64,000 bases of DNA, taken from positions 3,658,001 through 3,722,000 of the forward strand of contig NC_013720.1 of the NCBI RefSeq assembly GCF_000025185.1, in the 5' to 3' direction. Of this stretch, positions 8,822 through 16,829 are shown piece after piece. The position numbers and the translations under genes are program-made. The notes beneath the pieces are model-generated. The model did no database searches and was not told where the DNA came from. It worked only from the letters and a program-made list of their open reading frames with translations. Source of the DNA: Pirellula staleyi DSM 6068. GTDB lineage: Bacteria; Planctomycetota; Planctomycetia; Pirellulales; Pirellulaceae. Each line of letters begins with the position of its first letter. The stretch's first letter is position 1.

Positions 8822-9454
8822 CTACTGGCCCGCTCCCAGCCCAAGAGTGGGAACCAGCTGCGCGATCGACGCCACTAGCCAATTCCAAATTCTCGGATTT
8901 TCCGAACTTTCTGCAGGCACGTTGCGGCTCGAAGCCACCTGGTGAGGGCGATCCACACGCCATTGCTTGCCGTCGCTGGTGGATAGTTGGCGCGACGACT
9001 CTTCGCCGATGGCTGGCCGATTCGCTGCTAGCGGTGGCGACAGATCGTCGATCACCGGCTCGAGGGGGCGGGCATCTACCACGTGAATCTGCATCGCTTG
9101 ATCGATCCGCTGCCACAGATCGCGGTGCTTCACCGGAGTCATTTGACCAAACCGCTCCCACTCCCATTCATTCTCGCGCCACTGCGAAATTCCGTAGCGC
9201 AGGCCACGCAAAACCGTGGTGCTACGTGTGACCAGTGTCACTTTCGAGGGCTGATCGAGCGCCTCGAGGCCTCGAACTATGGCCAGAAGCTCGAGACGTT
9301 CGCCGGTAGCACCCGGTTCTTCGTCCGCAGCGGAGGTCGCGAGGGCGTTGTCGGTCGAGCGAAGCTCAAATTCCCAAATTCCCGACTCACGGCTGGAGGC
9401 TGTGGCGGAATGGGAGCGCGAAAACAACAGAAAGTGCGGTGTTCTGGTGGGCAT
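8822..9454 (-). CDS. Degenerate RNase HI-like protein
   Basis: The first 130 of 210 residues follow the RNase HI fold: GIWEFELRS, GERLELLAIVRGLEAL, KVTLVTRSTTVLRGLRYGI and PVKHRDLWQRIDQAM align with the corresponding E. coli RNase HI segments. Of the four catalytic carboxylates only the Glu of the LEL motif is kept. The first Asp falls on SRS (about residue 13), the third Asp is Arg (TRS instead of TDS), and the C-terminal Asp region is replaced by an unrelated tail ending in a hydrophobic segment (IWNWLVASIAQLVP). It is therefore probably a non-catalytic RNase H fold. I chose the ATG at 9454 because it precedes the first beta strand; an in-frame upstream start at 9538 is possible. Confidence 0.72.
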   Translation of the reverse strand: MPTRTPHFLLFSRSHSATASSRESGIWEFELRSTDNALATSAADEEPGATGERLELLAIVRGLEALDQPSKVTLVTRSTTVLRGLRYGISQWRENEWEWERFGQMTPVKHRDLWQRIDQAMQIHVVDARPLEPVIDDLSPPLAANRPAIGEESSRQLSTSDGKQWRVDRPHQVASSRNVPAESSENPRIWNWLVASIAQLVPTLGLGAGQ

Positions 9455-9794
9455 TTCGTAACTTGCAAGCTTCGAAGATGGTCGGCAAGCAGCTGGAGCT
9501 GGCAAACCGTTTCGCGAGTGGCAAATCCGTCCTGACACGCAGAGCCCGCCTGGCCCTGACCCGAAAATTTGCTGATTTTTATCTCAGCACACCTACTATC
9601 GTCAGCCGCGACCTATATTCTCCACCTTTCCTTCGCCCGACGTTTTGCGCACGTCATGCGGGTCGTACGAAGCGCATCTCTTGGCCAGCCGTCGAAGTCG
9701 CATCCGCCACCCCTGGCGGAAGGTCAATCGTTACTCAAAAACGAAATACCAAAGAACCTTTGCAACTTCCCCCGAGTGGGGCAACAATGCGGCT
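9455..9794. other. Divergent promoter region
   Basis: About 340 bases separate the chosen starts of two divergent genes. Longer in-frame extensions of both genes enter this stretch, but they lack family similarity. Promoters for both genes must lie here; I see no palindrome or hairpin clear enough to call. Confidence 0.4.
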
Positions 9795-10505
9795 ATGTCG
9801 ACGCCTGAATCCTCCTCTTCCACGACCAACTCCAGCGAATGGCATCGCCTGAAAAGCGATAATCCGTTCGCGCCGCAGCAGCGCGTCGAAGCCGCGCCTG
9901 GCAATTCAAGCAGCGTTCCGATCGATTGCGCTCTCGACAGCCCCATCGATGCTGAAATCGTTGACGACCACTCTCTCGATAAACACTGTGTCGATGCTGT
10001 GGTCGTTGATCAGGCCAGCTTCACCGGACAGAGACAACTCCACGCGAACTTGCCCGAGCGCAGAACCGAGTTCGTCGTTCCCAAACGATTTGGGCTCTTG
10101 GCATTTCTCGGAATCACCACCGCCATCTCCATTCTGTTTGGCGGTCTTCGCTTGATCGAAGCTCCCCCGAGTGCCTTCATTTTTCTCGGCCTCCAAGCCG
10201 TGCTGGTTTGCCTGGCCCAAATGTTTTGGGGGCACGAACCGCGTGTGGCATCGACTTCCGCAGGGATGTTCTTGTTTCCGATTTATTGCGTGGTCATGCT
10301 CCTGGAAGGTTCCTTCTTCTTTTTGGAAGGCGTTTGGCTATTCGTGGCCATCCCGATCGTCTCTATCGGCTCGGTTCCAGCGGGTGCAGGGCTGGGGTAC
10401 ATCGCCGGAACATGCGCCGCTGGTGTATTCTTACTGATCGACATGGGAGAGACAAAGTTGAGCGAACTCGCTGCATCTCGTTCCTCGACAACACAAGTCC
10501 CCTAG
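9795..10505 (+). CDS. Integral membrane protein of unknown function
   Basis: The protein has 236 residues when started at the ATG at 9795 (MSTPESSSSTTNSSEW). A Ser/Thr-rich cytoplasmic N-terminus containing DNPFAPQQ is followed by an acidic stretch, then about four hydrophobic segments: FGLLAFLGITTAISILFGG, AFIFLGLQAVLVCLAQMF, GMFLFPIYCVVMLLEG with the adjoining FVAIPIVSIGSV, and a last AGLGYIAGTCAAGVFLLI. The NPF-containing N-terminus followed by a few membrane helices is a recurrent arrangement in planctomycetes. The open frame extends upstream to 9645, but that segment is basic and low in family character. No enzymatic motif is visible. Confidence 0.65.
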   Translation: MSTPESSSSTTNSSEWHRLKSDNPFAPQQRVEAAPGNSSSVPIDCALDSPIDAEIVDDHSLDKHCVDAVVVDQASFTGQRQLHANLPERRTEFVVPKRFGLLAFLGITTAISILFGGLRLIEAPPSAFIFLGLQAVLVCLAQMFWGHEPRVASTSAGMFLFPIYCVVMLLEGSFFFLEGVWLFVAIPIVSIGSVPAGAGLGYIAGTCAAGVFLLIDMGETKLSELAASRSSTTQVP

Positions 10506-10579
10506 TTAGCTTTCCACTTATCGCGACTCGCACACGACTTTGAGCTGCGAATTCAAAATCCAGTCAGATAGCCAGGAAC

Positions 10580-10855
10580 ATGAAAGAACATTCGCCCCTT
10601 GCTTCCACACCGGTATTCAACTGCCTGGTGCACGTGCGACAAACCGGCAGCGATGCTTATGAAGCGGTCGCCATCGAACTCGACGGAGTGATGGGGCAAG
10701 GCTCAACGCGCCGCGATGCGCTGGCGAGTGTCGTGGCCAAGTTCAAGACCGTGATGGCCGACTATGTCGCGCGTGGCGAAGCAGTACCATGGAAGCGTCC
10801 CGCGCCAGCACCTGCACCTCACGAGCAGCAAGTGTTTATTGCGGTGCATCTGTAG
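10580..10855 (+). CDS. Small HicB-like fold protein
   Basis: This 91-residue protein starts at ATG 10580 with AGGA just upstream. VRQTGSDAYEAVAIELDGVMGQGSTRRDALASVVAKFKTVMADYV resembles the partial RNase H fold of HicB antitoxins, which have a beta hairpin, a G-x-G/GST turn and a helix. There is no helix-turn-helix or ribbon DNA-binding extension after it; the C-terminus is a Pro/Ala linker and a short strand. No HicA toxin is next to it. It may be a stand-alone HicB-fold protein of the kind found in many bacteria. The assignment rests on pattern resemblance only. Confidence 0.55.
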   Translation: MKEHSPLASTPVFNCLVHVRQTGSDAYEAVAIELDGVMGQGSTRRDALASVVAKFKTVMADYVARGEAVPWKRPAPAPAPHEQQVFIAVHL

Positions 10856-10952
10856 CGGTAAGTATTCTGCGTCCAGGCCGGGAGCACGTGCATTTTGCGC
10901 GGCTCGCTTTTAGGCGGAACGAATTTTCTCTCGAATTACGAACGAGGATGCG

Positions 10953-11540
10953 ATGGCGGCTAAGCGAATTTTGATGCTCGTTGGCGACTATGTTGAAGAC
11001 TACGAAGTGATGGTCCCGTTTCAAATGCTGCTGATGGTGGGGCACGATGTGACCGCTGTTTGCCCTGGAAAAAAGCCGGGTGAAACTGTTGCGACAGCAA
11101 TCCACGACTTCGAAGGGGAGCAGACCTACAGCGAAAAGCGGGGGCATAACTTTCGACTCAACGGATCGTTCGATTTGGTCGATCCGGCGAGCTTCGATGC
11201 CCTGGTAATTCCCGGCGGCCGAGCCCCCGAGTATCTGCGACTCACACCCCGCGTGCTGGAAATTGTGCGGCATTTTGCTGATGCCAAAAAGCCGATTGCG
11301 GCTGTTTGCCACGGTGCCCAATTGCTCACGGCAGCAGGTGTTGTGAAGGGGAAAAAGATCAGTGCTTATCCCGCATGTGCTGCAGAGGTGACGCTCGCTG
11401 GAGGTGAGTACATTGCAGCCTCCGGAACATTTGATAACGCGGTGGTCGACGGAAATTTCGTCACTGCACCGGCGTGGCCCGCGCACCCAGCCTGGATCAA
11501 ATCGCTGCTCGATGTTCTCGGAACCAAGATCGAACTGTAG
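10953..11540 (+). CDS. DJ-1/PfpI family protein
   Basis: This 195-residue protein has the length and fold of the class-I glutamine amidotransferase-like DJ-1/PfpI family (glyoxalase III, deglycase or protease-like members). Features are [20 protein letters not shown] at the start with Glu15 in the conserved position, [13 protein letters not shown] in the middle, and the nucleophile elbow [10 protein letters not shown] with Cys119 and His120. A GAGG element before ATG 10953 supports the start. Substrate is uncertain; family members act on methylglyoxal or glycated proteins, or are chaperone-like. No operon partner is apparent. Confidence 0.9.
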   Translation: MAAKRILMLVGDYVEDYEVMVPFQMLLMVGHDVTAVCPGKKPGETVATAIHDFEGEQTYSEKRGHNFRLNGSFDLVDPASFDALVIPGGRAPEYLRLTPRVLEIVRHFADAKKPIAAVCHGAQLLTAAGVVKGKKISAYPACAAEVTLAGGEYIAASGTFDNAVVDGNFVTAPAWPAHPAWIKSLLDVLGTKIEL

Positions 11541-11873
11541 TGTGTCGCCCCCATCTGGCTGAAAGATGATCGCCCGGTCGATGATCCCGAGGGAACATCG
11601 CTCTGGGAAATGCATACGTGCTTTCCCAGCGATGTAAGGCGATCGTGCTTGGGTATCGCTACAGGCTTCGCGACGCGTCAACACAGCATCCATGCCGTGT
11701 TAACGTCGCGGAGAAACGAGCCAGTGCCGAAACACTGACTTCTCGAAGTGAACAACTCGCTGTTTGTGATCGTGGACGAGGATCCATCCTGCCACGATCA
11801 CTGCGATGAAGGTCACTTTGCTTCCAGGCGGGCGCTTGGATGGAAATGAGGAGGCTGGATCAGTCGGTTTGCC
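11541..11873. other. Intergenic region between convergent genes
   Basis: These 333 bases lie between the ends of the DJ-1-like gene and the leftward amidotransferase-like gene. Small open frames are present but none has a start signal or recognisable product. The only notable element is a long inverted repeat at 11766-11801. Confidence 0.45.
11766..11801. repeat. Long inverted repeat between convergent genes
   Basis: GTGATCGTGG (11766-11775) pairs perfectly with CCACGATCAC (11792-11801), and the loop itself contains AGGAT/ATCCT. It could form a 10-bp stem extended in the loop. There is no T-run on either side, so it is not a textbook intrinsic terminator, but its position between two gene ends suits transcription termination or transcript-end protection. 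Confidence 0.4.
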
Positions 11874-12623
11874 TTACTGGGCAACTAGGCGTGGCGATCG
11901 CGAGTGCGAGATCACCCCCGCGATGAATTCTTCGAAAATGCGAACATCAAGCGCCGATGCCGAATCGCTTTCAGGGTGGAACTGGGTGCCGATAGCAAAC
12001 CAATCTTCCTGCGTGCTTTCGATCGCTTCGATCACACCATCGGGGCAACGAGCAGTGACGGTGAAACCACGCGCCACTTCGTCCACTGCCATGTGGTGCA
12101 TGCTGTTGACGCGGATTTCGCCATCGCCATACACGCGTTCCATCAGCGAACCCATCACCACCTGCAGGCCGTGGCGATGTTCGGGATCTTGCGGATCGCG
12201 GTGAGGGATCGAGTCGGGGAGATCTTCTGGCACATGCAGGTAGAGATTGCCACCTTGAGAGAGGTTCAGCAGTTGCATGCCGCAGCCGATGCCAAAGATG
12301 GGGAGTCGACGTTCAGCAGCCAGCCCTACGAGCAAGCGATCGAAGTCTTCGCGTCGGCTGTCCATGGGGCGGACGCTCGAGTGAAGCTGAAAACCGTCGC
12401 GACGTGGATCGAGATCGCCACCACCCACCAGCACCAAGCCATCGACGAGGTCGAGCACGCTGAGAATGTCGGCTTCGCAGTCGTTGGGTGGAAGGATCAG
12501 TGGGATACCTCCCGCCGCGATGATTTTGTCGTAGTAGCCCGCCGCGATGTACGTGAGGGCAGGTCCCTCTTTACGTGTGGCACGGAAGTCGGCATTCATA
12601 GCAATGATTGGCTTGGCAGGCAT
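11874..12623 (-). CDS. Gamma-glutamyl-gamma-aminobutyrate hydrolase family (peptidase C26)
   Basis: This 249-residue class-I amidotransferase-like hydrolase begins MPAKPIIAMNADFRA. The C26 hallmarks are LVLVGGGDLDP near 64-73, the nucleophile elbow FGIGCGMQLLN (Cys114), and IGTQFHPES carrying the catalytic His. The family (PuuD, folate gamma-glutamyl hydrolase-like) cleaves gamma-glutamyl bonds in the cytoplasm. The start at 12623 is supported by AAAGGGA upstream; a longer open frame to 12863 has no family similarity. It stands alone, so a polyamine-catabolic role as in puu operons is not supported by context. Confidence 0.9.
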   Translation of the reverse strand: MPAKPIIAMNADFRATRKEGPALTYIAAGYYDKIIAAGGIPLILPPNDCEADILSVLDLVDGLVLVGGGDLDPRRDGFQLHSSVRPMDSRREDFDRLLVGLAAERRLPIFGIGCGMQLLNLSQGGNLYLHVPEDLPDSIPHRDPQDPEHRHGLQVVMGSLMERVYGDGEIRVNSMHHMAVDEVARGFTVTARCPDGVIEAIESTQEDWFAIGTQFHPESDSASALDVRIFEEFIAGVISHSRSPRLVAQ

Positions 12624-12628
12624 CTGAG

Positions 12629-12635
12629 TCCCTTT
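12629..12635 (-). promoter_or_regulatory. Shine-Dalgarno site deciding the C26-hydrolase start
   Basis: AAAGGGA on the minus strand lies five bases before the ATG at 12621-12623. This argues against the 80-codon longer in-frame extension. Confidence 0.65.
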
Positions 12636-13140
12636 CAGAAGCAGGTGGTAACCTTGAACCACGCTTGTGTTCTCGCGGGCAAATTGCGGTAACTTGCGAA
12701 AAATCTGCGAGAGCACAAGCGTCGAACTTTCCTCCAGTAACCTCGCCCGAACGCAAGATCCCGGCGCGACAAGCGGTCGGGAATCACAGGAATGTGCTGG
12801 GAAGATCTGTTCGATGATCACGCGAGCGGGAGAAGAAAGCGTGGTCGAAGTCGTCCCTGACAATCCAAGCAGCGTTTGGCATGAGGCCGATCAGCTGAGT
12901 CCATCCCGAACTCACTCTGGTCGATCGTGATCTCCATCTCACCCTGTCGGTGACGGCTGCTAGATGTGAGTCGAGCAGTCCGTTTTTGTCTTGGCCGACG
13001 CTTGCAGGTCGTGCGAATCAAGACTGGGCGTGAATGTAGGTATCTCGCGTCCCACCTCAAGGAGCCCCCATGATTTTGCGAGTTGGGGGCGATGCTGGCA
13101 CTAGAGCATGTGCAAGCACGCAAGTGATAGCGTTTTTGAG

Positions 13141-13157
13141 GAGTTCCTCAGGAACTC
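13141..13157. promoter_or_regulatory. Operator-like interrupted palindrome
   Basis: GAGTTCCT and AGGAACTC form a perfect 8+8 inverted repeat around a single C in an AT-rich stretch, about 280-300 bases before the secreted-protein start. The symmetry suggests a dimeric regulator site, but no regulator gene is adjacent. Confidence 0.3.
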
Positions 13158-13437
13158 TAAAAATGTGACTGCGATTTTCGTCAATCAGTCATGAAAACTT
13201 GAGCAAAAAGTCTCGATGAACTCATGAGAAAGATGTTAGCAAACGTACAGTATATTTTCAAGACTAATGCGGAAACTCTGCACTCAATTGTTACGAACTG
13301 TTACAAAATGTTCACCTGCGGAGAAACTGCTCTTTTCTTCCTCCAAAACTTCTGCGACAAGCCTCCTCCCGCGATGTATGCGCGGCTGGTCAATGAGTGA
13401 ATTGGCCATTTTTCGCTTGTTTGCGAGAGGTTTTTCC

Positions 13438-13908
13438 ATGTCAACTTGTGGGCCATATCGTCTTGCGATGGTTCTGTCGCTGGTTTTCATTCTGGTTTTG
13501 GCGTCCTCGTTACCCGCCGAAGAGTCGGGATGGAAAATGCCTAACCTGAATCCCTTCGCAGCCAAAAAGTCATCTCCCCCTGCTAGCAAAAGCAAAGGAT
13601 GGGGAATGCCCAAGCTGTGGCCACAATCGACGGCTAAAAAACCGACGCAGCCCAGCACTTTCAGCAAGATGCAGACTGGTACGAAGCAGTTCTTTTCGAA
13701 GACCGCCGATGTGCTGAATCCCTTTGACGATGCGAACGATCCACCTAAGAGCAGCACCTCGAGCTCGTGGAATCCCTTCCGCAGCGCCTCGACGTCAGGT
13801 AGCACGCCTGCCAAGAAGTCGAGCTGGATGTGGGGCGCGGAAGAAGAAGAACCAAGTGGCCCGCGTACCGTCAATGAATTCCTGGCCCAACCAAAGCCCA
13901 GCTACTAA
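13438..13908 (+). CDS. Small secreted low-complexity protein
   Basis: This 156-residue protein starts at ATG 13438 with GAGAGG about eight bases upstream. It has a clear signal peptide (LAMVLSLVFILVLASSLPAEE). The mature part is built of short repeated modules, each a basic Pro/Ser/Lys-rich linker followed by an aromatic-Pro motif: KMPNLNPF, GMPKLWP, VLNPFDD and SWNPFRS. It ends with RTVNEFLAQPKP. The NPF-like repeats and the C-terminal NEFLAQ motif look conserved in style rather than random, suggesting protein-protein contacts in the cell envelope. The open frame can be extended upstream to 13267, but the signal peptide and ribosome-binding site favour the internal start. Function unknown. 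Confidence 0.7.
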   Translation: MSTCGPYRLAMVLSLVFILVLASSLPAEESGWKMPNLNPFAAKKSSPPASKSKGWGMPKLWPQSTAKKPTQPSTFSKMQTGTKQFFSKTADVLNPFDDANDPPKSSTSSSWNPFRSASTSGSTPAKKSSWMWGAEEEEPSGPRTVNEFLAQPKPSY

Positions 13909-14249
13909 TGGGGCCGATTGGACAAGTTCTGTTTTTAGCCACACAGCAGCTGAACTTGCCCCCTCGGGTTTCGTGCCATCTGCAGATGATGGCAGCCTAC
14001 TCCTGTCTAATCTGAGCCTCGTGAGACCACTCGCGAGGCTTTTTTGTTCCCCAGCCGCCGATTACCTCACCAAACCTGCGGGCTATTCCCCACGACAGGT
14101 GTAACCGACTCGACGCCCGGCGCTCATCCATTTACACTACGAAGGCTGGAAGTAAACGTTTTGGAGCACCTCGGCAGCCCCTGTTCCGGCTGAAGTCGCG
14201 GTGCACCACTGTTTAGCCACTCAACGATTTGCAAGCTAACTGAGAGTCC
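13909..14249. other. Intergenic region with terminator
   Basis: These 341 bases hold the terminator at 14015-14046. The rest (14047-14249) is the leader and presumed promoter region of the ketosynthase-like gene. No gene is seen. Confidence 0.5.
14015..14046 (+). terminator. Rho-independent terminator
   Basis: AGCCTCG (14015-14021) pairs with CGAGGCT (14034-14040), followed by five T residues. It lies about 105 bases after the small secreted protein gene. Confidence 0.75.
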
Positions 14250-15551
14250 ATGTCGCGACGCGTAGTCATCACCGGTGTAGGGTTGGTAAGCCCACTTGGA
14301 AACTCAGCCGCCTCGCTTTGGCAAGGTCTCATCGATGGGGTGTCGGCAGTTGCCCCACTCACTTCGATTCCGACCGGAGGGTTCCCTACAAAATTTGGGG
14401 CCGAGGCTTTAGGGTTCACGAGCTCGATCGACGATTTCGGTCCGCTCGAGAAAACGATGTCGCGGAACATCAAAAAGAATCTGAAGGTGATGTGCCGCGA
14501 GATTCAGATGGGGGTCGCGGTCGCGCAGCTCGCCATCACCGACGCCAAGTTGCCGATGGCAAGTCTGAATCTCGAGCGTTTTGGAGCGGTCTACGGGAGC
14601 GACTACATGCTCACGTTGCCGCAGGAATTCACGGCGGGAATTCGTGGCTGCGTGGGTGCCGATGGCAAGTTCGACTTCACTCAGTGGGCCGAGCACGGTC
14701 TACCAGCCGTCGAGCCGCTGTGGCTGCTCAAGTACCTGCCGAACCTGCCAGCAAGCCACGTCGCGATTTTCAACGACTTGCGTGGCCCGAATAATTCGCT
14801 CACGATGCGTGAAGCATCCCCCAATCTGGCCGTCGCCGAAGCCTTCTGCACCATCGAGCGGGGACATGCCGACATTATGCTCGCCGGCGCGACCGGAACC
14901 CGCATTCATCCCGCGCGAACGATTCATGTCGCATTGCAGGAAGAAATCGCTCGCGGAGATTCGCCCGAAAAGCTGAGTCGTCCGTTCGATAAGAATCGCA
15001 CCGGACTTGTGATTGGCGAAGGTGCCGCAGCGATTGTGCTCGAAGAACTCGAATCAGCCCAAGCACGTGGGGCCACCATTTTGGCCGAAGTGATTGGTTT
15101 TGGAGCGTCGGCTGTCAATGAGAATGGCATCGGCAATACGCATGTCGCCGTGAAAAATGCCTTGGCACAATCGCTCCGAACATCGAAGCTGAAAATCGCC
15201 GACGTCGACCACCTGAATGCTCACGGTCTTGGGACCAAACAGAGCGATGCCGCCGAGGCTTCAGCCATTGCAGCCGTGTTTGGTGATCGAGCCAAGCCAC
15301 TTCCAGTGACCACCGCCAAAGGGCATATGGGCAACCTGGGAGCTGGCGGCGGAATGGTGGAAATGGTCGGCAGCGTGATGGCGCTTCGCGACGGTCGGCT
15401 GTTTGGAACGCTCAACTTCGAAACGCCCGATCCTGAATGCCCAGTTCATGTTGCGACTGGAAGCAGCACCCCGGCAGGCAAGAGTTTCATCAATCTGAAC
15501 GTCACCCCGCAGGGACAAGCATCGGCTGTGGTGGTGAAGGCTTTCGCCTAA
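14250..15551 (+). CDS. Ketosynthase-like protein lacking the catalytic Cys
   Basis: This 433-residue protein has the full length and thiolase fold of FabF-type beta-ketoacyl-ACP synthases: VVITGVGLVSPLGN at the N-terminus, RGPNNS, RPFDKNRTGLVIGEGAAAIVLEE, HLNAHGLGTKQSDAAEA and TTAKGHMGNLGAGGG. The nucleophile motif (normally T-A-C-x-S/T-G) reads M-R-E-A-S-P, with Glu188 in the Cys position. The first active-site His is present (His325, in NAHG). The second conserved His position (GH in MTGH) is Asn362, with a His at 359. It therefore cannot form the acyl-Cys intermediate and resembles chain-length-factor or decarboxylase-like KS paralogues. No acyl carrier protein or partner KS is adjacent. 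Fold certain, role unknown. Confidence 0.85.
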   Translation: MSRRVVITGVGLVSPLGNSAASLWQGLIDGVSAVAPLTSIPTGGFPTKFGAEALGFTSSIDDFGPLEKTMSRNIKKNLKVMCREIQMGVAVAQLAITDAKLPMASLNLERFGAVYGSDYMLTLPQEFTAGIRGCVGADGKFDFTQWAEHGLPAVEPLWLLKYLPNLPASHVAIFNDLRGPNNSLTMREASPNLAVAEAFCTIERGHADIMLAGATGTRIHPARTIHVALQEEIARGDSPEKLSRPFDKNRTGLVIGEGAAAIVLEELESAQARGATILAEVIGFGASAVNENGIGNTHVAVKNALAQSLRTSKLKIADVDHLNAHGLGTKQSDAAEASAIAAVFGDRAKPLPVTTAKGHMGNLGAGGGMVEMVGSVMALRDGRLFGTLNFETPDPECPVHVATGSSTPAGKSFINLNVTPQGQASAVVVKAFA

Positions 15552-15740
15552 TGCTTTCTGCCGTCGGCTGCAGGCGGAATGCCGAGCCGCGGTTAGTTCT
15601 CTTGACCGTAATCGTTGGCCGCCGCATACTTACGCGCTTTCGACCCGACCAATCTCGCGCCCAGACGCTAGTTCGTTCCGGGCGCTCTCGAGTTAGCACA
15701 ACTTCGGCAGGGCTGCCGAGGCATTGAGGAGTAATGAGGG

Positions 15741-16724
15741 ATGAACCAGAAGCGCCAACAGCTGCAGCACAACACTTTGGGTGACATGATCGCCGAGAAG
15801 ATGGCAGCAGCTGAGCCTTACGCAGCTCAGATTTTCGTCGGCACGCTGGTCGGCCTGGCGATTCTGGGTGGCATCATTTGGTATGCCAGCTTGCCAGATA
15901 CACTCAGCGCAAGAGCCTGGGATTCCTACATGGCCGCTCTGGGCGATCGCGAGAGCGAAGTCGCCATGGCGAAGTTGGCCGAAAACGAAGAGTTTAAGAG
16001 CACGACCGCTTCGATTTGGGCGAAACTTTCGGTTGGTGAAATCGCTCTGCGCCGTGGAAGCGAAATGCTGTTCCGCGATCGCAAAGATGCTGGCGATAAC
16101 CTGAAGACAGCCGAGGAAGCCTTTAGGGATGTGGAATCGCGAGCCAGCGATGCCGAAATCAAAGCACGCGCTCAGCTGGGTCTGGCCAAAGTGTTGGAAG
16201 TGACCAACAAGCCCGAGGAAGCGAAAAAGTATTTCGAAATCGTCGCGGAATCGAAAAAGGGAACCACACTTGGCGACTTGGCCGCAGCTGGCGTAAAGCG
16301 CATGAGCAATCCCAGCAACGTTGCGGTTTTGGCATGGTTCGCCGAGCAATCGCCTCGCTTGCCATCGCCCATGCCAGGCTCGAGTGGCATGGGGCCAAGT
16401 CCATCGCTTCCATCCGACCTGCCAGGACGTCCCGATATCGGACTCCCTACGGATTTTGGATCCCCCAGCCCCGTGGGGCCAGAACTTCCTTCGCTCCCTT
16501 CGTTGGGCGATACCCCTGCGACCGACTCGCCAGCTGCTCCAGCGCCCGAGGCACCAGCTTCGGAAGCTCCCGCAGCTGAAGCACCAGCGCCAGAGGCTCC
16601 TGCAGCAGGAGAAAAACCGATTGAGCCTGCTCCAGCTGCCGAAGAAAAGCCAGCCGCCGAGCCAGCTGCTGAAGAAAAGCCCGCTGAATCACCAGCCTCT
16701 GAGGCTCCTGCCGAGTCGAAATAG
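15741..16724 (+). CDS. Membrane-anchored tetratricopeptide-like protein with Ala/Pro/Glu tail
   Basis: This 327-residue protein starts at ATG 15741 after a GAGGAGTAATGAGGG ribosome-binding region. A basic/amphipathic N-terminus is followed by one transmembrane helix (FVGTLVGLAILGGIIWYA, about residues 33-50). A helical region of about 150 residues has TPR-like pattern, with AEEAFRDVESRASDAEIKARAQLGLAKVLE typical of YfgM/Tol-type helical repeats. The last 100 residues are Pro/Ser-rich, then alternate AP, EAP and EEKPAAE repeats with no defined fold. The topology suggests a cytoplasmic N-terminus and a periplasmic helical domain, as in YfgM, which assists the secretion machinery; that role is inference. 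Confidence 0.75.
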   Translation: MNQKRQQLQHNTLGDMIAEKMAAAEPYAAQIFVGTLVGLAILGGIIWYASLPDTLSARAWDSYMAALGDRESEVAMAKLAENEEFKSTTASIWAKLSVGEIALRRGSEMLFRDRKDAGDNLKTAEEAFRDVESRASDAEIKARAQLGLAKVLEVTNKPEEAKKYFEIVAESKKGTTLGDLAAAGVKRMSNPSNVAVLAWFAEQSPRLPSPMPGSSGMGPSPSLPSDLPGRPDIGLPTDFGSPSPVGPELPSLPSLGDTPATDSPAAPAPEAPASEAPAAEAPAPEAPAAGEKPIEPAPAAEEKPAAEPAAEEKPAESPASEAPAESK

Positions 16725-16829
16725 TCGATTCGAGTTTCTCGCTACAGAGTTACTTGGTTACTTGCCGCAGTAGGTCTCGCAATTGGGCCCAGACACTAAG
16801 CTGGGCTAACTTTCCGATCATTCGAGACC

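Larger units (their letters stand above)
12624..13437. other. Long gene-free region between divergent genes
   Basis: About 810 bases separate the C26 hydrolase start and the small secreted protein start. Short open frames on both strands (for example 101 codons at 12818-13123, minus) show no domain, signal peptide or ribosome-binding site. The right part (about 13120-13270) becomes visibly AT-richer and contains the 17-base interrupted palindrome at 13141, so promoter and operator function is likely there. Confidence 0.45.

Noticed and set aside
9455-9538. Upstream extension of the RNase HI-like protein
   Set aside because: The extra 28 residues precede the first beta strand of the fold and have no family similarity; a later ATG fits better.
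11618-12204. Two small plus-strand frames overlapping the end of the C26 hydrolase gene
   Set aside because: They lie partly antisense to a strong gene, lack ribosome-binding sites and give no recognisable protein.
12818-13123. 101-codon minus-strand frame in the 800-base gap
   Set aside because: No start signal or homologous pattern; amino-acid composition looks random (Arg/Ser/Cys-rich).
16785-16815. GCCCAG/CTGGGC hairpin between the TPR-like and RluD genes
   Set aside because: Only 6 bp of stem and no convincing T-run; too weak to call a terminator.
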